Positions 7,859 through 15,872 of a stretch of DNA of 55,986 bases are shown here, one piece after another. Below the pieces are notes generated by a model that worked only from the letters and a program-made list of their open reading frames with translations, did no database searches and had not been told where the DNA came from. The position numbers were made by a program, and so were the translations under genes. Positions within the stretch are counted from its first letter, which is position 1. Every line of letters begins with the position of its first letter. The stretch is from positions 1-55,986 of the forward strand of contig JAFVVN010000010.1 in assembly GCA_017502125.1 (NCBI GenBank). Reading direction: 5' to 3'. Source of the DNA: Bacteroidales bacterium (GTDB lineage: Bacteria > Bacteroidota > Bacteroidia > Bacteroidales > UBA932).

Positions 7859-8842
7859 ATGCCACAAACAATGCAAGCAATGGAAAATGAACACATTACA
7901 CCGTTCGTTCAGTCCGACAGAATGAGACATCTCATCAAGTCGGACGCATCTCTTCTGATGGTTATAAGCAGGTTCGGAATATGCCTGGGATTCGGAGAGA
8001 AGACGGTGAAGGAGGTGTGCGCGGAACAGCAGATAGACACGGACACCTTCCTCTGTGTGGCAAACTATATTTCGGGACGCAGCACAGACTGCAGAAAGCT
8101 GTCTCTCAGGTCACTGATACACTATCTGAAGCAGGCACATTCATATTTCCTTGACTTCAAGCTGCCGATGATCAGAAGGAATCTGCTCGAAGCCATCGAC
8201 TGTTCCGGCTCGGATGAAATAGCCTTCCTCATCCTTAAATTCTATGATGAATATGTGACGGAGGTCCGAAGGCATATGGAATATGAAAATGATGTAGTAT
8301 TTTCATATGTGGAAGGTCTGATCTCCGGGGCGTTGAACGAAGAGTACCGTATAGACGACTTCGCCCGCAAGCACAACCATATAGAGTCCAAGCTGAAGGA
8401 ACTGAAGGACATCATAGTCCGTTACTATACCCAGAAGGACAGCAATCTGCTGTATTCGGTCCTCTTCGACATAATCAGCTGCGCCCAGGACCTTGACTCC
8501 CACTGCTCGGTGGAAGACCATCTTTTCGTTCCGTCCGTTGCCGATCTTGAAACAAAAATCAGAGATAGAAGGAGTTCCGGACAGGAAAAGGAAGAGGACG
8601 CCGTCGATCTCGATGAAGAGAAGACGGACATCCTCAGCCAGCGTGAGAAGGAAATCATAATCTGTGTTGCAAAAGGACTCTCAAACAAGGAGATTTCAGA
8701 TGTGCTGAACATCTCGATCCACACTGTGACCACGCACCGCCGCAACATTTCCGCCAAGCTCCAGATTCATTCCATCGCCGGAATAACCATCTATGCAATA
8801 GCTAACGGACTGGTCCGGATGAGTGAGATCAACATCCACTGA
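7859..8842 (+). CDS. LuxR-family regulator with N-terminal hemerythrin-like sensor region
   Basis: 327 residues from the ATG at 7859; an earlier TTG overlaps the TTTGC promoter motif and is unlikely. Residues 20-75 resemble the N-terminal part of ScdA/YtfE-type di-iron proteins (DASLLMVISRFGICLGFGEK, then VKEVC). Residues 90-225 look like a hemerythrin-type helical bundle with candidate metal ligands in YLKQAHSYF, RRHMEYE, RKHNHIESK and EDHLFVP. A NarL/LuxR helix-turn-helix occupies about 259-320 (LSQREKEIIICVAKGLSNKEI, here the standard LuxR core, and TVTTHRRNISAKL). It has no REC domain, so the di-iron module may itself sense oxygen, nitric oxide or redox state; that is inference. It is convergent with the GH2 gene, 25 bp apart. 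Confidence 0.85.
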   Translation: MPQTMQAMENEHITPFVQSDRMRHLIKSDASLLMVISRFGICLGFGEKTVKEVCAEQQIDTDTFLCVANYISGRSTDCRKLSLRSLIHYLKQAHSYFLDFKLPMIRRNLLEAIDCSGSDEIAFLILKFYDEYVTEVRRHMEYENDVVFSYVEGLISGALNEEYRIDDFARKHNHIESKLKELKDIIVRYYTQKDSNLLYSVLFDIISCAQDLDSHCSVEDHLFVPSVADLETKIRDRRSSGQEKEEDAVDLDEEKTDILSQREKEIIICVAKGLSNKEISDVLNISIHTVTTHRRNISAKLQIHSIAGITIYAIANGLVRMSEINIH

Positions 8843-8867
8843 GTCCAAAGATTTCTTCTCCAAGTCC

Positions 8868-11405
8868 TTATCGGACAGATATTTCACATACTGCCTTTTT
8901 CACTCCCTTGGCCTCAACCTCGACAATGATGTCCCCAGGCTCATGGCTTCCCTGGACAATGACGGTCAGCTGACCGCTGAACAGATGCATCTGCGGAAGG
9001 TGGAAAGGTTCCAGACAGGTGGGGTCGCCGTTGCCTATCGCCTTGAATGTTCCGGCACCCGACACCTTCACCTTGACAAGGCGACTGTCCACAGGAACAG
9101 GATTTCCGTTCCTGTCCACGAGACTGACATTCACAAAGCACAGGTCCTCACCATCTGCATTCAGCACGGTGCGGTCAGGAGTAAGCTTCAGGGCAGCCGC
9201 CTTACCGGCTGTCTTCACGATCTTCTCCGCAACTGACTTGCCATCAGCATCATACGCCACCACCTTCAGCTCACCGGGCTGATAGACCACATCATTCCAC
9301 ATAAGGCGGAAGCGCTTCATGGCCTTTTCTCCCAGACATGGAGTGACCCCATCGGCCTCTGCAAATGTCCTCACTCCCTGCGACACACCGTTCACGAACA
9401 GTTCGGCAGATGGATAGGATGTATATACGAACACAGGAGTAGCCTTTCCCTCTCGTCCTTTCCAGTTCCAGTGAGGAAGGACATGGAGCGTCTGGTCAGT
9501 ATCGTTCCACTGACTTCTGTACAGATAGAAACGGTCCTTAGGGATATATGCAAGGTCGACGATTCCGAAAACTGAAGAATGGTTAGGCCATGCATCCGTG
9601 TCATATGGGGAGGGCTCTCCGAGATAGTCGAAACCGGTCCAGACGAACTGTCCCATGCACCAGTCATAATCATCGTCTGCCGCCAGGTCCTCATCAGGAA
9701 TGTTCGACCAGTCGCAGTGACCTGTGTCATATGAAGATGACTGATGGTCCTCCTCCATCTGGTCAGGACCGACCTCCACAGGGAAATGGTACACTCCACG
9801 TGAGCTGACTGTCGATGCCGTCTCGCTTCCGAGAATCAGACGTTGAGGAAGCACTCCATAGGCCTGAGGATATCGTGCGACCTTATAGTTGAAGCCCACG
9901 ATATCCAGCCGCGCTGCAAAACCGTTCCCCACCACTGAATCGAACTGGTCCATGCCGCAGGTGACAGGTCTTCCCGGATCCTCGGTATGATAGAGGTCCT
10001 GAAGCCAGCCGGCCACCCTGATGCCATCAGCGCTATGCTGAGAAGGAACCTCATTGCCTATACTCCACATCACCACCGAAGGATTGTTTCTGAAATGGTG
10101 GATAAGATTGAGCATATCCCTTTCGGCCCATATCCTGCCGTCGCCGCTGTCGACATTGAACCATCTGTGATAGCCGTTCTCGCATTTGGCGATGTCCCAT
10201 TCGTCAAAGTTCTCGGCCATAACCATGAAACCCATCTCGTCGCAGAGCTCAATAAGTTCCTCTGCCGGCATATTATGTGAGGTCCGGATGGCATCACAGC
10301 CCATATCCTTCAGGATGGTCAGCTGGCGTCGGATCGCAGCCTTGTTCACAGCCGCTCCCAGAGGTCCAAGATCATGATGCAGACAGACGCCACGGAACTT
10401 GCGGAGCTGACCGTTAAGGAAGAATCCCTTGCCTGGGCGCAGCTCGACTGTCCTGATTCCGAAACGGGTGGTCACCGCATCCTGCACAACCGCTCCGTCC
10501 TCCTTGAGTGTCTTATAGGTCTTGTAATGTCCAGTGCCCCAGTCAGTATATATTCTCCCTCCTGTACACACCTGAGTCTCGGCATGATAGAGAAGCGGCG
10601 ACTCTGGAGACCAGAGCTTCGGAGATGGAACATCAATTATCTGCTCCACCACTCCGGACAGGATCTTTCTTGTGTCTGTCTGCTCCGCAACCACCTGACC
10701 TTCAGGGTCTACAATCCTCGTACGGAGTGTCACCACATCCTCACTGCCAAGTCCCTCTATCTTAGTGTGTACGCTGACCACAGCATATTCTCCACAGACA
10801 TATGGAACGGTCACATAGGTGCCCCAGACAGGAACATGTATCTCGGGAAGGGTAATATGCCTTACCTTGCGGTACAATCCTGCTCCAGGATACCAGCGGG
10901 AAGACTGCGGGCGGTTCTCCAGAAGGACAGACAGGCCATTCTCTCCTTCCTTGAGCACTGATGTCACGTCACACCAGAAGGAATTGTATCCATATGGCCA
11001 GAAGCACACCTTTTCCCCATTGACAAAGACCTGAGCCTCACTCATTGCACCATCAAAGAACAGGATGTGCCTGCGTCCATCAAGGGTTCCGGGAGCTATT
11101 TCCAGTGTCCTGCGATAGGCTCCTTTACCCATATATGGAAGTCCTCCCGTACGTCCGGTCTTTTCTGTGGCAACAGTCTCCCTGTTCTGAACGACTGCCA
11201 CTGTCTGCAGGTCATTCGAACGGTCAAAAGGCCCGTATATCGCCCAGTCATGGGGAACCGAAACCTTCTCCCAGCCTTCTACTGCATCAATGTCATGTCC
11301 ATGACGGAATTCCCACTCCTTCAGCAGGGTCTCTGTACGGACATTCTGTCCTGCAGCCGAAAGTGCAAGACAGAATATCATGATAATAAAGCAAATCCTT
11401 CTCAT
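8868..11405 (-). CDS. Glycoside hydrolase family 2, probable exo-beta-galactosidase
   Basis: 845 residues with a Sec signal peptide (MRRICFIIMIFCLALSAAGQ). Order: N-terminal jelly-roll sugar-binding domain (about 25-190), Ig-like domain, TIM barrel (about 300-600) and C-terminal Ig-like domains of the DUF4982 type. The acid/base is E452 in WSIGNEV and the nucleophile is likely E528 in LILGSETAST; the GH2 DEMGFMVMAE segment precedes them. It should release galactose from galacto-oligosaccharides in the periplasm. It is the distal gene of the galactan locus, 2 bp from the GH53 gene. Locus context makes beta-1,4-galactosidase the best call; beta-mannosidase or glucuronidase is less likely. Confidence 0.93.
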   Translation of the reverse strand: MRRICFIIMIFCLALSAAGQNVRTETLLKEWEFRHGHDIDAVEGWEKVSVPHDWAIYGPFDRSNDLQTVAVVQNRETVATEKTGRTGGLPYMGKGAYRRTLEIAPGTLDGRRHILFFDGAMSEAQVFVNGEKVCFWPYGYNSFWCDVTSVLKEGENGLSVLLENRPQSSRWYPGAGLYRKVRHITLPEIHVPVWGTYVTVPYVCGEYAVVSVHTKIEGLGSEDVVTLRTRIVDPEGQVVAEQTDTRKILSGVVEQIIDVPSPKLWSPESPLLYHAETQVCTGGRIYTDWGTGHYKTYKTLKEDGAVVQDAVTTRFGIRTVELRPGKGFFLNGQLRKFRGVCLHHDLGPLGAAVNKAAIRRQLTILKDMGCDAIRTSHNMPAEELIELCDEMGFMVMAENFDEWDIAKCENGYHRWFNVDSGDGRIWAERDMLNLIHHFRNNPSVVMWSIGNEVPSQHSADGIRVAGWLQDLYHTEDPGRPVTCGMDQFDSVVGNGFAARLDIVGFNYKVARYPQAYGVLPQRLILGSETASTVSSRGVYHFPVEVGPDQMEEDHQSSSYDTGHCDWSNIPDEDLAADDDYDWCMGQFVWTGFDYLGEPSPYDTDAWPNHSSVFGIVDLAYIPKDRFYLYRSQWNDTDQTLHVLPHWNWKGREGKATPVFVYTSYPSAELFVNGVSQGVRTFAEADGVTPCLGEKAMKRFRLMWNDVVYQPGELKVVAYDADGKSVAEKIVKTAGKAAALKLTPDRTVLNADGEDLCFVNVSLVDRNGNPVPVDSRLVKVKVSGAGTFKAIGNGDPTCLEPFHLPQMHLFSGQLTVIVQGSHEPGDIIVEVEAKGVKKAVCEISVR

Positions 11406-11407
11406 AA

Positions 11408-12490
11408 TCAGTTTTTAAAAGGGTCCAGTGCAACGGTCGGTCTGCCATCCTTGAATGCGCCGAGTCCGTAACCGTCGTTATAGCCGTTCGGAGCCTGAGG
11501 TTCCCAATAGAACACTCCCTTGCAGCAGTCCAGAGCCTTTGTCTTCTCCAGAAGATAGCCAAGCATTTCCTTGGCGTTCTCCGGATTATCCACAGGCATT
11601 CCGGTCTCACATATCATCACCTCCTTGCCGTAGGTCTCATATACCTTCTTTATATTGGCTATACACGCGTCGGTGTTCGGTCTCCAGTCAGTGTCGAAAG
11701 CTCCCTTCTCATCGTTCCACCAGCAAGGATAAAGCGACATTCCTATCATGTCGTACTTTCCTCCGTTAGCCTTAAGAACCGAGAATATCCTCGTATACAG
11801 ACTTATGTCATGGCCTCCGTCCAGATGGACTATGACCTTCGCTTCCGGATAGACCGACTTCACAGCATCATATCCGGCATTGGTCAAGGCTGTATAGTTC
11901 TTGCCGCCATTCTCCTTGTAGCTTCCCAACGGCCACATCATTCCTGTCCTTGTCTCATTGCCCACCTGAACCCATTCGACCTCGATTCCATACTTCTTGA
12001 AAAGAGAAAGAGCCTCCGTAGTGTGGTCTGCCAGGGCCTTGGTCAGCTGACCGATGTCGTATGAAGTCCATGAGACCGGCGGATTCTGTTTACCGGGATC
12101 TGCCCAAGTGTCGCTATAATGGAAATCTATCATGATCCTCATTCCGAGTTTCTGAGCCCTCAATGCCTTGACCAGTACGTCTGTAGCGGAATTCCATCCA
12201 TCCACCGGATTCACCCAGACACGATATCTGACCGCATTCATGCCAATCTCCTTCATCAGGGCCGTACACTCCTTCTCCACTCCTTCGGAATTGTAGAACT
12301 TCATTCCCTGACTCTCCATCTGAGTCACCCAGCTGATGTCTGCGCCCTTGGCAAAGGCAGTCCTGTCGACCACCACATTCTCCGGCTTGCCGGCATCTGC
12401 GTGAGGCAGCTCCGAACTGTCGCAAGAGCAGCATGCGGCAATCGATACCGCCACAATGCCTGCTCCTAAAATTGTCTTGACAAATTTCAT
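11408..12490 (-). CDS. GH53 endo-beta-1,4-galactanase, lipoprotein
   Basis: 360 residues with a lipoprotein signal (ACCSC around residues 19-23), so probably tethered to the outer membrane facing out. GH53 hallmarks are clear: FAKGADISWVTQMES, NAVRYRVWVNP, MRIMIDFHYSDTWADP, the acid/base E179 in VQVGNET and the nucleophile E295 in VMICETG. It cuts the beta-1,4-galactan side chains of pectin into oligosaccharides for the adjacent SusCD importer. 360 residues is the normal length for the family. It lies between the GH2 gene and the SusE-like gene in a tight operon. Confidence 0.95.
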   Translation of the reverse strand: MKFVKTILGAGIVAVSIAACCSCDSSELPHADAGKPENVVVDRTAFAKGADISWVTQMESQGMKFYNSEGVEKECTALMKEIGMNAVRYRVWVNPVDGWNSATDVLVKALRAQKLGMRIMIDFHYSDTWADPGKQNPPVSWTSYDIGQLTKALADHTTEALSLFKKYGIEVEWVQVGNETRTGMMWPLGSYKENGGKNYTALTNAGYDAVKSVYPEAKVIVHLDGGHDISLYTRIFSVLKANGGKYDMIGMSLYPCWWNDEKGAFDTDWRPNTDACIANIKKVYETYGKEVMICETGMPVDNPENAKEMLGYLLEKTKALDCCKGVFYWEPQAPNGYNDGYGLGAFKDGRPTVALDPFKN

Positions 12491-12498
12491 ATGATATA

Positions 12499-14223
12499 TT
12501 ATTCTATAAGTGTCATAGTGTAGGTTGGGGCTGCGAAGTCAGACAGATCAAGTTCGATCTTATACTTTCCTTCAGCCGCAGGAACGGTGTTATCATTGTC
12601 TCCCACGATGCTCAATGTGCCGTCCAGATCGGTATCAGCATATTTCCATCTCCAGTTACCTGAAGCATCATCCAGCACGAACTTCAATCCCCAGCCTATA
12701 TTGGTTATATCACATACCACTTCCCACTTCCTTGTCTCCATATTGAATGTAAACTGGTCTGTATCAAGACTCCAGGCATTGAAGTCACCTGTGACAGCCA
12801 CCTTTGTCACCTGAGTCTCGGACCAGGTCATGGTCGTGAAATCCGCAACCACATAGTTCATTCCGGTGTTCCCGCTCCAGCAGTTCCAGCCACCCTCTCC
12901 AAGAACGTACTGACCGTCAGAGTTGCTGCTGTATACCGCCCCGTCAGCCACGAATCTGAAGTTACTCAGATCTGTGCCCCATGCAGGGTCAGTCCATATG
13001 AATCCCTCGAAGATGCCGTCTTCGGTGGTCTCCGCCATCCGGCAGGCAAGAGCGAACTGATCGGAAGCCTCCTTATAATAGTAGTACATGGCTACATTTT
13101 CAGGATAGTTCACCACAGGAGGTTCTTCCGCACCCTCCTTGAGAGACCATTTATAGTCAGAAACATTGAATGTTATGGTATATGTTCCCGCATTTTCAAC
13201 GGTGAAGGCTCCGGAAGCAACCGATGAATTCACAAGTTCGAAACCGTCTGAACCGACAGGAACAAGGCAGAACGGATATGAGATTCCTGCTATTCCGGCA
13301 TCGGTACCGGTGGTTATATCGAATCTGGCACCCGTTCCTGTCACAGTGATGGAAGCACCCGCCCCCACGGTTATGACTCCGCTATATCCGCCGGCAGTCT
13401 TGGAATATTTGAGTTCCACAGCTGTCCCGTCAATGTCGAGATTGACAGCAGGCACATCCACATGCCACCAGAGTTCGTTCTCCGTGTCGGCATATACATA
13501 CTGGCAGCCTGACGGCTCTGCAAACCAGCAGTTGTTCTGTGAATCAGCCACAAGAGAGAAGGCAGTCCAGTCCGCGTTGCAACCCCACTGAGTTCCGTCT
13601 GAAGCAATGAAGAAGCAGTTATACCATCCGCCTGCAGGCACAGCAAAACCCTCATAAAGCATAGGGGTGGCATCCTTACAGCGAAGCGTCGCAAGTACAT
13701 CGGTCAGGTCGGTCTTGTTCACGATCTGCATCCAGCCTGTCTCCACTTCATAAGGAGTTATCTTCAGCACAAGAACATCACCATATGTATATGAAGTTCC
13801 CATTTTTATGGCCAGGCGCACATAGACGTCATATTGCCGGACCTCGGTCATTCCGAGCTTCATCAGAAGCTGGCTGAGTTCTCCTCCTGTAAACTGGAGG
13901 GTTGTCTGGTCCGCCTCCAGGAAGACCTCTGAATATGAGGCAAAAGCCTCAGTAGCAGAGAACTGCATGCTCAGTTGCGTAAGGTCATCCGGAAGGGCCA
14001 CTGTGGAATCGCTCACCTGCGGGAGAGCTCCGGCATTCCAGAACAGTGACAATGCCAGGGCATCAGTGCCATCACTTGTAAGGACGATTTCAGTCGAACT
14101 GGCACCGAAATCGGATGGAGCACCCGGCTCCTTGACTATCAGCTTTTCTCCATCCTTCTCACAGGCTGTCGTCAGAAGGAGGAGGGATATGATTGAATAT
14201 ATGAATCTTTTCATTTTAGTCAT
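12499..14223 (-). CDS. SusE/SusF-like surface glycan-binding lipoprotein
   Basis: 574 residues with a lipoprotein signal peptide (cysteine in LLLLTTACEKDG). The N-terminal SusE domain is around residues 30-150 (GAPSDFGASSTEIVLTSDGT). It is followed by beta-sandwich modules of the SusE/F type that hold the polysaccharide at the cell surface, with aromatic-rich strands such as GGWYNCFF, QYVYAD and NWRWKYAD. Two nearby ATGs (14223 and 14214) could start it. Located between GH53 and SusD, the usual slot for a surface glycan-binding protein, here probably for galactan. Confidence 0.88.
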   Translation of the reverse strand: MTKMKRFIYSIISLLLLTTACEKDGEKLIVKEPGAPSDFGASSTEIVLTSDGTDALALSLFWNAGALPQVSDSTVALPDDLTQLSMQFSATEAFASYSEVFLEADQTTLQFTGGELSQLLMKLGMTEVRQYDVYVRLAIKMGTSYTYGDVLVLKITPYEVETGWMQIVNKTDLTDVLATLRCKDATPMLYEGFAVPAGGWYNCFFIASDGTQWGCNADWTAFSLVADSQNNCWFAEPSGCQYVYADTENELWWHVDVPAVNLDIDGTAVELKYSKTAGGYSGVITVGAGASITVTGTGARFDITTGTDAGIAGISYPFCLVPVGSDGFELVNSSVASGAFTVENAGTYTITFNVSDYKWSLKEGAEEPPVVNYPENVAMYYYYKEASDQFALACRMAETTEDGIFEGFIWTDPAWGTDLSNFRFVADGAVYSSNSDGQYVLGEGGWNCWSGNTGMNYVVADFTTMTWSETQVTKVAVTGDFNAWSLDTDQFTFNMETRKWEVVCDITNIGWGLKFVLDDASGNWRWKYADTDLDGTLSIVGDNDNTVPAAEGKYKIELDLSDFAAPTYTMTLIE

Positions 14224-14240
14224 AATTTAGAAACTGTTTC

Positions 14241-15863
14241 TTAGAATCCGTATTGGATATTTATTGCCTTGAGGTCCGGATTGGCAGAAAGTTCGGCCTC
14301 CGGAATAGGAAGGACAGCATACTTGGAGTCAACATCCTTTCCTGCTTTCACTCCTCCCTTCCAGTTCCACTGATATCCGGAAGTATATTTACCGAATCGT
14401 ATCAGGTCAGTCCTTCGGGTGGCCTCCGTATAAAGTTCCCTCGCCCTTTCATCAAGAATGAAATCAAGAGTGAGTTCAGATGCTGATATATTTCCGGAAT
14501 CACTGCCGAAGGCCCTTGTGCGGATCTGGTTCACATAACCGAGGGCTTCGCTGCTTGAGGCACCCTGCCCTCCTCTGAGCACGGCTTCAGCCAGCATGAG
14601 ATACACATCCGCAAGACGGAACATCGGGAAGTCAGTTTCAGCACCGTTCACGCCTGTATCTGAAGCTGTCTCTCCTGCATCGGTGAGGTTGCTCCATTTG
14701 TTGATGAGCCAGCCTGAAGTGGTCTCGTCATGTCCGACGATCTCCTTCGGACGGTCCTGATATACATATTTCACATCACCGTCCACCTTGTACCAGCCTT
14801 CCTCCGGAGCATCGGTATAAGCTGCCCTGTTACGGCTTCCGAAATAGCCTCTCAGGTCACCTTCACTGAACTTGTCTACAAGTTCCGGACGCGCCCTGAG
14901 ACAGTTCCAGTAAGCTGCCACGCCGAAGTCCTCAGCCATTCCGGCATCGAAGTCAAAGCGGGTGGCGCAGACCATATATGTTCCGGCACCCCAGGCCACG
15001 GTGTTGGTGGCGTTGCAGGCCAGGGCAAAGATTATCTCATTGGTCCTCTTGTGATTGTCGGCATTGAAAAGGTTGAAATATGAGCCCTCCAGGCTATATC
15101 CGCAGGCGATCACATCCTTGCAGGCCGCAATGCACTCGCTGTATCGGCCTTCCTTGATATAGACTTCAGCATTGAGATACATCCTGGCAAGGATTGTGGC
15201 TGCTGTGCCTCTGGTCACATGGCCGTACATCATAGCAGGAAGCACATCCGGCTGCGAGAGTTCCTTAAGTTCGTCTTCCAGATACTCGAAAAGCTGGTAT
15301 CTGTCATAGGTTTCAGGAATATATGAGCCCACCGGGTCGTCTTCATCCACAAAAGGGACCGCAGGGAAAAGGTCAAGGGCATGGTAATATGCCAGAGCCC
15401 TGAGGCAGCGCGCCTCGTTCCTCCATCCCACGATCTTCTTCCTGTCCTCCTCGGAGAAGGAAGCTATCCTTTCGTCCGAAGCATTGCGGATGAATTCATT
15501 GGAAAGGGCCACTATATTATATATATGGTAATATATTGCCGAAATCCACGGATCGCCTGCATTCCAGGCAAGGTCATTCAGGTCTGTGGTGCTTTCACCG
15601 GCAGCCCAGACGTTGTCCATGTTGTCTGTGGTGGCCTCCTGAAACATCAGAAGAGCTCTGGTGTAGTTCTGGAAACGGTCGTCGCTCGAGATGCTTGACA
15701 GGTTGACTATCATCGACGTATATATTCCAGAGAGGACAGATTCATAATTGGCAGCGCTCACATAGACGTCCTTGGATGTCGTCTCGGTATGAGGATACTG
15801 GTCAAGTTCGCAGCTTGCCAGAAGCGCCATTGTGCAGAATATTGCAAATATCTTTTTCATCAT
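14241..15863 (-). CDS. SusD/RagB-family outer-membrane lipoprotein
   Basis: 540 residues with a lipobox (LLASC, cysteine near residue 18). It contains the SusD N-terminal region (NYESVLSGIYTSM), the TPR-like helices (RALAYYHALDLFPAVPFVDE) and the C-terminal ending with ELYTEATRRTDLIRFGKY and AVLPIPEAELSANPDL. It caps the SusC channel and captures oligosaccharide. The gene stops 18 bp from the SusE-like start and begins 10 bp after the SusC stop. Substrate, pectic galactan, is inferred from the GH53/GH2 neighbours. Confidence 0.95.
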   Translation of the reverse strand: MMKKIFAIFCTMALLASCELDQYPHTETTSKDVYVSAANYESVLSGIYTSMIVNLSSISSDDRFQNYTRALLMFQEATTDNMDNVWAAGESTTDLNDLAWNAGDPWISAIYYHIYNIVALSNEFIRNASDERIASFSEEDRKKIVGWRNEARCLRALAYYHALDLFPAVPFVDEDDPVGSYIPETYDRYQLFEYLEDELKELSQPDVLPAMMYGHVTRGTAATILARMYLNAEVYIKEGRYSECIAACKDVIACGYSLEGSYFNLFNADNHKRTNEIIFALACNATNTVAWGAGTYMVCATRFDFDAGMAEDFGVAAYWNCLRARPELVDKFSEGDLRGYFGSRNRAAYTDAPEEGWYKVDGDVKYVYQDRPKEIVGHDETTSGWLINKWSNLTDAGETASDTGVNGAETDFPMFRLADVYLMLAEAVLRGGQGASSSEALGYVNQIRTRAFGSDSGNISASELTLDFILDERARELYTEATRRTDLIRFGKYTSGYQWNWKGGVKAGKDVDSKYAVLPIPEAELSANPDLKAINIQYGF

Positions 15864-15872
15864 GTTGCTGAA

